Source of the DNA: Echria macrotheca
Lineage: Eukaryota; Ascomycota; Sordariomycetes; Sordariales; Schizotheciaceae
DNA: 64,000 bases
NCBI GenBank assembly: GCA_030411725.1
Contig: MU839837.1
Location: 744,001-808,000, forward strand
Direction of reading: 5' to 3'
Shown here: piece after piece, positions 22,402 to 32,504 of the stretch
Numbering within the stretch: the stretch's first letter is position 1
Layout: each line of letters opens with the position of its first letter
Program-made: the position numbers and the translations under genes
Notes under the pieces: model-generated
Seen by the model: the letters and a program-made list of their open reading frames with translations, nothing else
Told to the model about the DNA's origin: nothing
Database searches by the model: none

Positions 22402-25368
22402 ATGTCAGTCTCACCACCGAAAGAAACCGAAATGTTGTCTAGGTGGGGTGCGTTGATGAAACGGACAGCCGGTTGTCGAACCCGACTGAGGCTTCTAGAA
22501 AGGGGTCTGAGAGGACCAACTCTCCCCTGCCAAAGACCAAACTCGACAACTCATGGCCCTCAAGGGGGAAGTCTTTACCAACCGCTATCTCCCAAACTGC
22601 TGGAAACCAGGCTATTAGAGCTCGAGCCGAGCGCCGAAACGTCCTCGGACATCCGCTGCCGGCTCACAAAGCGGTCTCTCCTTCCCTCCCCGATCACCGA
22701 ACCCTCTCACCCCGCCGCCTTCGAGGTCCTCTCCTACACATGGGGCGATGTCTCCAACGACAAACAGATCCTCGTCAACCACCACACCTTGTCGGTGACA
22801 TCCAACCTCGAAGCATTCCTCCGGATCCGACGCGAGCGTGACAAATCCGTGATGCTATGGATCGACGCCCTGTGCATCAACCAGCGCGACACGCACGAAA
22901 AGAACTTCCAGATCCCCCTCATGCCTCTCATCTACGCCACAGCGCGGCGTCTCACGGTATGGCTAGGCCCCGAACACGACAATAGTTGTCTTGCGATGAA
23001 AGAGCTCGCCTCGCTCGGCTCGACGTCGCCCTACGAGAAGATGCCCATCCTCGCACGGGAGACCAAACAGGCCCTGGACGCGCTGCTCACCCGGCCGTGG
23101 TGGACGCGCGTGTGGATCATCCAGGAACTGGCCCTGGGCGGCGCAGGCATCAAGCTAGAGAGGATCCAGGTCCGGTGCGGCAACGACACCATCGCCTGGG
23201 GCAGCATCGTGGTCGCGGCCGCGCGGATGCAGGCGTACCACAACGACCTGCGGCAGCCGTTCCCGAACACGGCCAACATCCTGGAACTCGACAGCCTGCG
23301 CGAGAGCGCCCTCCGCTTCCTGCGTCTCTCGCCGGGATCGCCGCGCTCGCAGGGCGCCTTGGAGCTGGTCTGTCGGTATCGGCACTTCCTCGCCACCGAT
23401 CCGCGCGACAAGATCTATGCGCTAACGAGTCTCTGTGCCCGCCTCGGACCAGACCAGATCGTGCCGCGGTACGAGGCAAGAGTTGAGGACATCTACACGT
23501 CTTTTGCGTGTGATATACTCGCAGGTGGTCGGGACGACGCTCTGGAGCTTCTCCGCCACGCCGGTCCGTCCAGGTACGCCGAACTGCCCTCGTGGGTGCC
23601 AGACTGGTCGACACCGTTGAGATGTCAGCCGTTGTCGCTGAGGAGGATGCAACGGTATTTTGAGGTGCCCTGGTGGTCCGAGCCGACCGAGGAGAAGCCG
23701 CATGTGTGGCGGGATGATGGGACTTTGGAACCGTCGCATGTTTCCTATCGACATTTCCCTGCGTCGTCGATGCAAGATGCCAGCAGTCCGCAACGAGCGG
23801 ACGAACTACGAGAAGCGAGCCTGCGGAGGCTGGAGATTGGTGCTGCCGGTTATGGCGTCGTGCGCAGCATCGACGAGCTTCCGCCCAACTTCCTCGCACA
23901 CGGTGTCTCGCACGAGATTAAAACGCGGATAGAGGAGGTGCTGCGAACGGGCGACACGCTTTTGTGCGTGTCTGACCGGCTCCAGGCGAGCGAGTCGGGC
24001 GCTTCGGTATCAGGGGTACGGCTGGACGCCGTCAAGATTGGTGAGATCCTCGTCGAGAGGAGGGTGAAACGGTGGCTTCTTAGGGAGTTGCGAAATGGGG
24101 ACGAGGGAGCCCCGTATCGCGCCGCCGGGGACTCCCGATTGCACGCCAGGGTGGACAACAACACAGGACGGTCAAAAACGCTAGAGGCCAGGGGTATTCT
24201 TTGCGATACGATCGACGTCTGCTTTGAGACTTTCGTCGAGGATGTCGAAACCGACTGGCGAGATACCACCCGGTTCATGGTCCAAGTTGGCAAGTGCAAG
24301 GCCGAGGCTATGAGCCACGATGCCGCCGCGGCGCGATATCCAGAGGTGAGCCAGCGGATCAAAGCATTCTGGAATACCCTCCTCGTGGGCCAGACCTCGG
24401 GTCCAGACGAATTTGGCTTGGATGAAAACAAAAGCCACCACCCATACGAGCATTGGCTCCCCTTGATCCCATCCTCCTGGCAACACTCGACGCCCCCCAT
24501 GGTCCCCATCACGACCGGCCTCGTGGAGATGGAGGAGGGATTTAAAGCTGTCCAGAGGGCCCAGGAAAAAATCAGGAGCGAGCCGGGCGGGGCGTGGGTG
24601 GACCACGTCAGAGCTGATGCCGCAGCATATCCAGAGTTCAACCCTCGGAACTGGGACACAGCTGAGAAGGAAGACTACAGCCGAGACGCGCGGGCCGCGG
24701 CAAGGAGCTGGCTTCAACAGCCTTATGATCTGTACCACCGTCCGTTCCGCTTCCAGAACATGATTCCCGATCCCTACTGGGAGGCGCGGCAGCGTGGTGG
24801 GGACGAGCTTCTCAGGCAGTGCAGCACAACAATTGGAGGGAGCCCGGTGACGCTTCATTCTGATCTATCTCAACATCATCACCATGCTACTTCACAGTCT
24901 GCAGAAGAGGCGGTACATGTAGCCCGACAAGAGTCACCTGGAGATAGCACTACTACTCCTACTAGGTCTACTCGGACGGCCCAAGCCAATGACGCAGGGA
25001 AACCCCTTGGAATCGGAGAGGCGCAGAAGCAACAACTCCTGCAGACGCACCAGAACCTGATACGCGAGACGCCCTCCATGGTTCCGCGCTGCGCACTCCC
25101 CGCGGGGATGGAAAAGTACGCCCTTGGACGGTCCTTCTTCGTCACCAAGGCCGGCCGGTTCGGGTTAGGGCCGAGAGACACAAAAGCTGGGGACGCGGTG
25201 GCGGTTATGTCGGGGTCGGGGGTGCCTTTTGTGTTGAGGGAGCGTATCGACGGCGAGGCGGATTCTCAGACGTGGCGGCTTGTTGGGGAGTGTTATGTCG
25301 GGGGTGTGATGGCGGGTGAGATGATGGGGGAGGAGGAGGTGAAGATGGGGAGGATATTACTTTGCTGA
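22402..25368 (+). CDS. HET-domain (heterokaryon incompatibility) protein
   Basis: Single exon, 988 residues from the first in-frame ATG; later ATGs at 22432 and 22456 are alternative starts. The HET domain spans roughly residues 106-275: FEVLSYTWGD, LWIDALCINQRD, and the TARRLTVWLGPEHD block are the three signature segments. The sequence RPWWTRVWIIQELAL and later YRHFLATDPRDKIYALTSL are the usual follow-on conserved parts. The C-terminus carries the common HET end block (ALGRSFFVTKAGRFGLGPRDTKAGD ... VLRE ... WRLVGECYVGGVMAGE). HET domains can trigger cell death after fusion of unlike hyphae in some fungi; most members are untested. A His/Thr/Ser-rich low-complexity stretch (about 820-860) separates the halves. 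With the NLR gene 1.7 kb away it makes a small incompatibility-type neighbourhood (inference). Confidence 0.9.
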   Translation: MSVSPPKETEMLSRWGALMKRTAGCRTRLRLLERGLRGPTLPCQRPNSTTHGPQGGSLYQPLSPKLLETRLLELEPSAETSSDIRCRLTKRSLLPSPITEPSHPAAFEVLSYTWGDVSNDKQILVNHHTLSVTSNLEAFLRIRRERDKSVMLWIDALCINQRDTHEKNFQIPLMPLIYATARRLTVWLGPEHDNSCLAMKELASLGSTSPYEKMPILARETKQALDALLTRPWWTRVWIIQELALGGAGIKLERIQVRCGNDTIAWGSIVVAAARMQAYHNDLRQPFPNTANILELDSLRESALRFLRLSPGSPRSQGALELVCRYRHFLATDPRDKIYALTSLCARLGPDQIVPRYEARVEDIYTSFACDILAGGRDDALELLRHAGPSRYAELPSWVPDWSTPLRCQPLSLRRMQRYFEVPWWSEPTEEKPHVWRDDGTLEPSHVSYRHFPASSMQDASSPQRADELREASLRRLEIGAAGYGVVRSIDELPPNFLAHGVSHEIKTRIEEVLRTGDTLLCVSDRLQASESGASVSGVRLDAVKIGEILVERRVKRWLLRELRNGDEGAPYRAAGDSRLHARVDNNTGRSKTLEARGILCDTIDVCFETFVEDVETDWRDTTRFMVQVGKCKAEAMSHDAAAARYPEVSQRIKAFWNTLLVGQTSGPDEFGLDENKSHHPYEHWLPLIPSSWQHSTPPMVPITTGLVEMEEGFKAVQRAQEKIRSEPGGAWVDHVRADAAAYPEFNPRNWDTAEKEDYSRDARAAARSWLQQPYDLYHRPFRFQNMIPDPYWEARQRGGDELLRQCSTTIGGSPVTLHSDLSQHHHHATSQSAEEAVHVARQESPGDSTTTPTRSTRTAQANDAGKPLGIGEAQKQQLLQTHQNLIRETPSMVPRCALPAGMEKYALGRSFFVTKAGRFGLGPRDTKAGDAVAVMSGSGVPFVLRERIDGEADSQTWRLVGECYVGGVMAGEMMGEEEVKMGRILLC

Positions 25369-26526
25369 GAGAATCTAGGTACCTATCTGGGACTCCAAAG
25401 GCGAGTTGAATGTTTGGATACCCGTTGTAGGGCTAGGAAAACGTACCTAGATACCTAGGTAGGTAAGATAGCAGGAACATATGGACCACAGCACCTAGGT
25501 AGCCAGGGCCACAGGGCCACAGGGCCATCCTCTCTTCCATAAGACAAGCATCCTTACCACCAGTTCTTCACCGTGCTTTGATCAAGAACCTGTGTGCTTG
25601 GTTCTGGGTTTCCTGTTCTTCCGGACGGCCCTGTTGAAAGCGTCTCATTCTCCTGTGTGTGATATGACTGATACCTATGTAGGTAGGGAAAGTCCACCAT
25701 TTCAATGACCCGCAACTCTACCTACCTCTAGGTAGGCTACCTGTAGCTTTAAAAACTCTAATCCACCATTCCCACCACAAGCTTACCTCTTTAGTTGTGC
25801 GGTGGTTTCAATACGGTCTTGTCATCTAGCGCAATACACGTCTTGTTCTGTGTGTGGTCAAGTACATAGGTAGTCAGGATTTTTCGTAGGCAATGTACTC
25901 TACCTCATAGCAGTAGTTCCAGAATCAAACGCTTTCAAACAGTACGTCGAGTTCTTCTTCTCTTACATAAAAAGGCAAAAAAAAAAACCGAAACTGTCAT
26001 TACCCAATCATAATCCTTCCCCCCCTCCTCCCCCGTCTTTTTTTGTCGTCGCCATTCTGATTCCGGCCCGGCCTGATATCCAACCCCATGGACCCGGGGC
26101 CCGGGCCAGCACACCATCCCGTCCCAACCCAACAGAACGACACCAAGACATGGCACGTCTTTGTCGTGCGCGGATACCCGGACCTTTTGTATCGAATTTT
26201 TCGTGGTAGCAATCAAATTTCTTTGTATGAACCCATCCGAATCGGGCCCTGAATAGCAACACGCCACACCGCCGTTCCGTCTCTGAGAAACCTTCTGGCG
26301 TTCGTTGTTTTGTTGCTACTGCTGCTGTTATCTGTCTGTCTATCCTATACCGACCCCCATCCCTCCCTTACTCCCTCCCTCCCTCCCGACCTGGGCTGAC
26401 CTACACCGGGGGACTTTCCTCCTGCCTATCTCGTTCTCCACCACCACCATCACCCTCACCACGTACAACCAACCAACGCCCCATCCACAACGAAAGACAG
26501 AGAAGGAGAGAGAACAAAAATAAAAG
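25369..26526. other. Spacer rich in CCTA/TAGG palindromes, then pyrimidine-rich promoter
   Basis: About 1.15 kb. The first 500 bases have the densest group of the dispersed motif (see the repeat entry). From about 26300 to 26520 the plus strand is strongly CT-rich (CCCTCC repeats), typical of a fungal core promoter/leader just before the gene at 26527. Short ACAGGGCC units are repeated near 25507-25526. Confidence 0.55.
25377..25511. repeat. Cluster of palindromic CCTA/TAGG motifs
   Basis: Within 135 bases: CTAGGTACCTA at 25375-25385, GTACCTAGATACCTAGGTAGGTA near 25443-25465 (described here only as alternating CCTA and TAGG units), and CACCTAGGTAG at 25491-25501. More copies follow at about 25673-25685 and 25719-25742. 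All lie outside recognised coding sequence. Confidence 0.7.
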
Positions 26527-27751
26527 ATGGCCCAAATCAACTTCGATAAAATCGAAACCGAACTCACCTCCCAATCCAAAACCCACCCCTGGATCGCAAG
26601 ACACATACACATCTACCACGGCATCCGCGACATCTTCCTAGCCGCCGGCGACGGCCCCGAAAGCGTCGAGATTGCCTCTGTTGCTATTGCCGATTTGATC
26701 GCAAAGTCTGTTTGTGACGACGAGGAAGACGAAGACGATGACCGCCACCGGCTTGCTGAGAAGGATGCGGATGCGGATTCTGAGAAAGAGTGGTATCCTC
26801 CCGTCGACTATGCGGCCTGGTACATCATGATTCGGTTCTTGGTTGGGGAGCTGATGCCGGGACATCCGTGGCATAGTGCGCTTGCTAGGGCGGTGGGGGA
26901 GCTGGAACGGTTTGGTATTGACGAACGACGAGAAGGTGGGAAGATGTGGAAGGGGATGTATTCGTTGCGGGTGTTGGTTGTGGACTTTTTCGATGGGTGG
27001 TGTATGTCCCTGTCCCCCCTTTTCTTGTGTTGGTTATGATGATGATGCTGATATGGGAAGGACAGTCCCCTCCCCGGACGAAGAAGACACCACCTCCCCC
27101 TCCCTCCGCCTCACCAAACTCCGCACCTGGAAATCCCTCATCGCATGGATGTCCCAGCTCCCCGTCTCATTACGTCTAACCTCCCACGCGCTCTACACCA
27201 TCGAAGACTCGATCCTCGAGCGGTTTCCGTCAGACGACGACCCCGACGGCGACGACGCCCGGCTCTGGGGCGTGCTGGAGTGGTTCATCTGCCGGTCGGA
27301 CGCGCTGCTCGAGCTGATGAGTCCGTCCCCCGAAGAGATCATCAGCGAGACCGACGCCAAGTATCCGCACAGTCGCATCCCCGAACGACATAAGATGATT
27401 GGGCCGCGGTGTCGCGACAAAGTGTCGTATCCGTATTGCAGGGCGCGGTGGGAGTTTTGGAAGAGGAGGCTGGCGGATATGGCTGAGGAGGAGTACGTCT
27501 TTGATCCGGAGAAGACGCAGCGGATTGCGAAGGCGTTGGAGGCTATGGAGGCGGCCGAGGACCGGTTGGAACTAAAAAAGACGGGTGCGCCGCTTGCTGA
27601 GCAGGGGGTCGAGTTGGATACCGGAGGGAAGGGACGGGATCTCGAGGCTGGGGAGGAGTTGTTGTTCACTCTGGATACTGATGATTTGGGCGGTAGAAGC
27701 ATGCTTTATGCTATGCCGGGCGTTGTTGGGAAGCAGATGGTACTGGGGTGA
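26527..27751 (+). CDS. Orphan fungal protein, acidic, function unknown
   Basis: Two exons, 26527-27001 and 27066-27751 (intron 64 nt with donor GTATGT), 386 residues. No signal peptide or membrane segment. It begins MAQINFDKIETELTSQSK, has a conserved-looking helical part (HPWIARHIHIYHGIRDIFLAA ... IADLIAKSV), an acidic patch (EEDEDDD) and an aromatic stretch (YPPVDYAAWYIMIRFLVGELMPGHPWHSALARAVGELERF). After the intron come W-rich helices (RTWKSLIAWMSQLP, WGVLEWFICRSDALLELM) and a Tyr/Arg/Trp-rich segment (YPYCRARWEFWKRRL). I do not recognise the family. The splice model is supported by the frame and by the pyrimidine-rich promoter immediately upstream. Probably a cytosolic or nuclear helical protein. 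Confidence 0.72.
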
Positions 27752-28752
27752 GTTGGAGGTTTGGTAGGTGTAGTTGCGACTCAACTCGCACTCGATACTT
27801 GCTCCATTTTTTGGGGGGTATTCCGTTGAGAATGGTGGACTCAAGAGTCTCATGCTGTCCAAGTAAGTGTCGATATTTGTTTTGAATTCAGTCACGTTTA
27901 TTACCCACATAGTCAGTAAGCTGCAAACCGACACCTCCCTTTTCTAAAGAGCCTTAGGTTGCTGCTGGTTCTCCGCGGGCTTATTTTAAAAGGTTACCTT
28001 AATGACGCCTCTTGTCGCGTTGGAGCTACGTGAAAGCAGCCATCATCTAATAAATGTTACATGCACCTAAATGACTACCTGTCTCATATGATGGTTACAG
28101 CAAGTAGGAGAACAGCCGACGCATAGAACTTATGATTATTATTCTTATTGTGTCTTAAGCTGTAGGAAACCAAAGACTCTACCCTTAAAGGGGTAAGCGG
28201 TCTTTCTTCTATGCAGTTATAGCACATGAGTGCCTGCTATCTAATCCTCGGTGCGCATGCGATCTAGTACTTATTAAAAAAACAAAAAAAACAAAAAAAG
28301 ACAACCCCATGAGACACAACTCAGAAGCATTCGTACGGGATATTGCTTATCTGTCCTTGAACCAGCCCTCAGCATTCTAGCAACACCGAAGAATAGAGAC
28401 TACCTATTACTGGACATGTAGAACAGCGCGCTGAGTTTCAGAGCCTGATCCGGTCCCTGGTCGCTTTGCGGCTGGCCGGGCACAAAATCGAAATGTTGGA
28501 TGCCTAGAACGGAGCGCATAATACTACCACCGACCCAAATCCCAGAACAACAGGGACTGCAAGCCAGGCGCTTCGAAAGCGTAAAAGCAGAGCCCGATGC
28601 CAGTTTTGCATAGGTACATATGGCACAGCCGAGTGATAGCACAGGCCTGTGCCGCAGCCTCTCATTAAATTTCCAATGTCCCTCCATTCACTAGGTAGAT
28701 AGTCTAAAGGTAACCCATTTCCACCTTCCTGCCGTGGCGAGGTTTTCCCCTT

Positions 28753-28792
<40 letters not shown>

Positions 28793-28854
28793 CGTTCTAT
28801 TCAACTGACAAGTTATCCCAAACAATTCTCGCCGCAATCACAGATCCAACAAGC
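27752..28854. other. AT-rich spacer ending in a poly(dT)-poly(dA) tract
   Basis: About 1.1 kb with runs such as AAAAAACAAAAAAAACAAAAAAAG near 28275-28300 (mentioned as A-rich) and the T26A13 tract just before the next gene. No gene recognised; short frames only. Confidence 0.5.
28754..28792. repeat. T26-A13 homopolymer pair
   Basis: Twenty-six T directly followed by thirteen A, ending 62 bases upstream of the start codon of the membrane protein gene. It can fold into a perfect A-T hairpin, and poly(dA:dT) tracts are known to exclude nucleosomes in fungal promoters. Exact length may vary through slippage or sequencing error. Confidence 0.85.
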
Positions 28855-29769
28855 ATGGTCGACTTCCTCGCCGTCGTGGTCTCGATCATGGGCGATGGAC
28901 GCAACATGACCATCGCAGAGCGATTCCAGATCATGGCAGCCCCCCACGGCCCCGGAGTCCTCGCATTCTGGATGCTCCGGACGATTTCCCTCGCCATCAG
29001 TTGGGCCTTCAGCTCCCCCGCCGTCGTTGCCCGCCACGACAGAGGTATCGGCTACGAACGTGAAGTTTTTTCGACGCTCCTCCTCCCCCTTGTCCTGGTC
29101 ATGATCCTCAACCTCCGCGAGACCGCCATCGTCGTGCACCAGGACAGAGAGTCGTACCGCAATCTGCATGAATCAAATTGCGAATCGGCGCTGGCGGTAT
29201 GCGACGAGATGATAGCCTGGCTGGGCGTCCTGTACTGGGTCGCTACGAAGAAGAGGAATACAGCCCGGAGGCTTACCGTGGTGGGAATCGGATTGGTTTA
29301 TGTCTTGGCCCAGTGCCTGGTGGTCTGGTCGCTTCAAGTTGACGAAGGCGCATTCATCAGCCCCAACCGCTCACTTCTGCAGTTCCAGATAGTAGCACTT
29401 GCGGTCTTCGTTGTTGGCTGGTATACTGTTGCGGGAACACTCTGCGTCCTGGACGCTTCACTCGCCTTCTTTAACAACAATGCCCCTTCGCCGACGGTGC
29501 TTTGGAGCGTGATGAGCTCTGTGAAGCGGGCACGGGAACGGATGCAGCAGGAGTTTGCTGCTGCTGTGGGAATCACATCGATCTGGTTGAGATACGGACC
29601 GCTGTCGGTCCTGGACATGTACCAGGCCGTCGCCGCGATTTTGGGGGTGCATTCACTGCTGACGTGTTTGTCTGGTGCGCTCAGGGTGATGAAGGAATGG
29701 TACCCTCTAAAGGATCGAAAGGGGGTAGATGAGCAGCAGGAGCGGACAACGGCGGAGGGGGCAGTATAG
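28855..29769 (+). CDS. Orphan multi-pass membrane protein
   Basis: Single exon, 304 residues. Five or so hydrophobic segments are visible: VFSTLLLPLVLVMILNL (about 72-88), EMIAWLGVLYWVA (about 117-129), LTVVGIGLVYVLAQCLVVWSL (about 140-160), QIVALAVFVVGWYTVAGTLCVLDASLAFF (about 180-205) and AVAAILGVHSLLTCLSG near the end, with an additional weakly hydrophobic N-terminus. No known transporter or receptor motif is evident. The C-terminus is hydrophilic. It follows the T26A13 tract closely, which may be its promoter element. Function unknown; likely restricted to fungi. Confidence 0.7.
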   Translation: MVDFLAVVVSIMGDGRNMTIAERFQIMAAPHGPGVLAFWMLRTISLAISWAFSSPAVVARHDRGIGYEREVFSTLLLPLVLVMILNLRETAIVVHQDRESYRNLHESNCESALAVCDEMIAWLGVLYWVATKKRNTARRLTVVGIGLVYVLAQCLVVWSLQVDEGAFISPNRSLLQFQIVALAVFVVGWYTVAGTLCVLDASLAFFNNNAPSPTVLWSVMSSVKRARERMQQEFAAAVGITSIWLRYGPLSVLDMYQAVAAILGVHSLLTCLSGALRVMKEWYPLKDRKGVDEQQERTTAEGAV

Positions 29770-30478
29770 CACACGTTCACTTCTGTTCTTGTTCGCCTAC
29801 TGCCGTCCGTAGGACTGGCTACCAGTTAGTCAAGCGTGATGTGGCAGAGCAGTTGACGTGTATTACGTATTAGGTATAGATAGCATAAGCGTACCTATTT
29901 ACGAGCCGGCTTTTCATTGAGGGTGAGATCTTTAGGACATAGTTTTCCCCCCCACTAGATGCGTACATGTCCACTTGCCACTTGGGTGTCAAATGCTGGT
30001 TCCAGGTTACCACTTGGATGAAAGTTAGGTAGATTGGAAAAGATGTCAGACGTTGAACTGCAGAGTACTGCTTCCTCGTCTGAACCGTGTTTAGCGATTT
30101 CCCAGATCATTTCCTGAGCAGCGCCTGGGCAAGGTGGTCTTGGTTTAATAGGATTAGGGAGACCCAGATCCTGAAGATGGGGTCTTCTAAGATGACTTGA
30201 ATAGCAGCGTTATTGGTTGTCCTAGATGTCCTAGATCATCCATGAACGATATGGGGCAGCATACGTATGTCTTCCATATTTTGAGATCCACGTACTTGTT
30301 TAAGAAAGGATAAGCATCACGCTTTAGTCGAAGCACGTGTTGATTTCCTATCCGCGTATGCCTCCAGTGAGCAATGTCGACAAGCCTGCCTCGACACAAC
30401 GTGGCGCGGCATCTTGGGGCTGATGGGCGAGAAGTTCTCCCAATGCCCGATTTCATCGCTGGTCAGGGTTTGGAATTC

Positions 30479-30597
30479 GTAGTAGTAGTAGTAGTAGTAG
30501 TAGTACCGACCTGACTACTACTACTACTACGACTTAGGTAGTAGTAGTAGGACCCAATTACTACTACTACCTCGGTAGTAGTAGTAGTAGTAGTAGT
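30479..30597. repeat. Alternating (GTA)n / (CTA)n microsatellite blocks, first group
   Basis: In order: (GTA)9 at 30479-30505, (CTA)5 at 30515-30529, (GTA)4 at 30538-30549, (CTA)3 at about 30561-30569, (GTA)7 at 30575-30595, separated by 4 to 10 unique bases. Strand polarity flips at each block, so neighbouring blocks can pair as hairpins. Confidence 0.9.
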
Positions 30598-30720
30598 CGG
30601 TAAATAATTATTTATTTATTCGCATAAACTGTTATCATTAAAAGCTGTTGAGGGTAGCATTCCCACTGTTAATATCGACACTCCTGCACTATTATTATTA
30701 TCGTAACTATGATTTCAAAA

Positions 30721-30792
30721 ACTACTACTACTACTACTACTACTACTACCTGGGTAGTAGTAGTAGGACCCAACTACTACTACTACTACTAC
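30721..30792. repeat. Alternating (CTA)n / (GTA)n microsatellite blocks, second group
   Basis: (CTA)9 or so from 30722, then (GTA)4 at 30754-30765, spacer GACCCAA, then (CTA)6 to about 30791. The 20-base core GTAGTAGTAGTAGGACCCAA at 30754-30773 is identical to 30538-30557 in the first group, so the two groups share ancestry. Confidence 0.88.
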
Positions 30793-31037
30793 CAATTCCA
30801 AACCCTGTCGCTGGTGAATTTTTTTTTCCCTCTTTTTTTTTTTTTTGGCTTTTCCCAGGAGACCTCTTTTCCCACAACCCACTGCAGGTCACAATAAAGT
30901 GAGTAAGGATATTCGACGTTGAAATCGGGTTTACTCATTTATTGCTACAATGAAGGCCATCCCACTCGAATATGCGCCCGCATTCCCAGTAGCTCCATAG
31001 GTAGGGATGTATTGTTAGGTACCTACCTAATTCGCCC

Positions 31038-31112
31038 CAGCTTCGACATTACCAGCTTCGACATTACCAGCTTCGACATTACCAGCTTCGACATTACCAG
31101 CTTCGACATTAC
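31038..31112. repeat. 15-bp minisatellite, five perfect copies
   Basis: CAGCTTCGACATTAC repeated five times without a mismatch. It is preceded by a GTACCTACCTAA motif at 31019-31030. Confidence 0.95.
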
Positions 31113-31643
31113 CTGTCAGCACCCAGGTCTGGCCGTGCAGTCTCAAATCACGGAGCTCCTGATAAGATTGTCTAGTATTTCATCTGGGGCCACGAAAATG
31201 AGCTAGAGGGTCCTGGTATTGACGCCCCTGTAGTCCAGATTGCTGGAATACAGAAATCAATCCTGCCTCGGCAGCACCTGCATCATTTACAAAGTCCGTC
31301 GCAACTAGCAACTCCTCGCAAACAAAACCCCAATAGAGCGGTCCATGGAAGCTAACAGACCGGTCAACCATTCGGGGTTGGCCAAATCTGGGCACTACGA
31401 CCCAAGTCTCTGGGCAGTGCTGGGGAATTGCTTGCTCAAAATCCAAGAATGAGAGAGGGGTTCTCAGAATCACGTACCCCCTTGACCAAGCATTGTCTTG
31501 GCCTGCTTATCAGTCTTGCTTTTCGTTCTTGGCATGGACCAGCCAAGCAGACAAGAACCAAATGGCTGTCCCCCTCTTTCTTTGCTTTTGTAGTTCCCGA
31601 AATCTGGGGTTTCGTCTCATGCCGTGGGAACAAGAACCCTCCC

Positions 31644-31660
31644 AAAAAAAAAAAAAAAAA
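31644..31660. repeat. A17 tract
   Basis: Seventeen consecutive A on the plus strand inside the gene-free spacer. It could be a poly(A) remnant of a retroposed sequence, but no target-site duplication was found by eye. Confidence 0.8.
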
Positions 31661-32482
31661 GGTGGCACAATCAATCTGATCTGATCCTAAAATGATAGAT
31701 GACAGGATCTCACCAGGAAGGGGGAGGTGGGTTCTTTATTCAGAATACCAGGCGGCTAGTCCCGCTCTTGGATGCCTCACAAGGAGGATTCCACACGGTA
31801 CCTGCGCTAAAATAGCCCCGAATAACGGCCCCGGAATGCTACTGCGAGCGGGCCGGACGATGCAGCAGGGCCGACTCTTTCGAAAATGGACACACAGACG
31901 ATAAGATTGCTTGAGATTGCCTATCTCTTCCGGTCTCTTCACCGTGGATTTGGCCGTGGGATACTAGCGGCATTCTTCTAGCTTCTTTCCATATCCCCCT
32001 TCCAGTGCGAAGCGAGACAGACAGCCAGCAGGGAAAGTCTCGTTGATCAATGGGCAGGCGAACCGAGACACTCATCTCATGATATATGGGTGCTATTTTT
32101 GACGACACATGGCAAAGATGGGATTCCTAGTAAAACACCAGCCTCGACACACCATGCATATCTACCTACATGTACGGCATGAGCTTGGACCGCCTCAGAC
32201 TTTCCGTCTGCACCAATTTCAGCCAGGCATCTCGATGCGGCATTCGCTGTAATTGCTGCCCCGTGCGGTGCAGGTAACGGCTTGGCGGCTCAACCGCACT
32301 CTTGGGGCGTGGGGGGTGCTTCCAGAAGCTGTTACGCTTGCGACAGCTCGTCAGGGATCCTCGATGAAAAAGAAATGTGCCTTGAGTTTGCTAAGTGTTT
32401 TACTCTGGAGGACATCGCGATCTCTGATGGGGGCAGCGAAAGTTGTGGCATACATGTATCTCATAGGCATCACATACCTACC

Positions 32483-32504
32483 TATATATATATATATATA
32501 TATA
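32483..32504. repeat. (AT) dinucleotide repeat
   Basis: A run of about eleven TA units directly after CATACCTACC, another copy of the dispersed CCTA motif. Confidence 0.85.

Noticed and set aside
30648..30902. Open frames encoding runs of Tyr or Thr
   Set aside because: They are translations of the GTA/CTA microsatellite and of T-rich sequence, with no start context or conserved sequence.
31038..31112. Short repeat array that could look CRISPR-like
   Set aside because: The units are head-to-tail with no spacers, and the host is a fungus; it is a minisatellite.
31180..31473. 97-codon minus-strand frame with protein-like composition
   Set aside because: No recognised motif, no adjoining exon and location in a repeat-rich spacer; could be a relic but there is no positive evidence.
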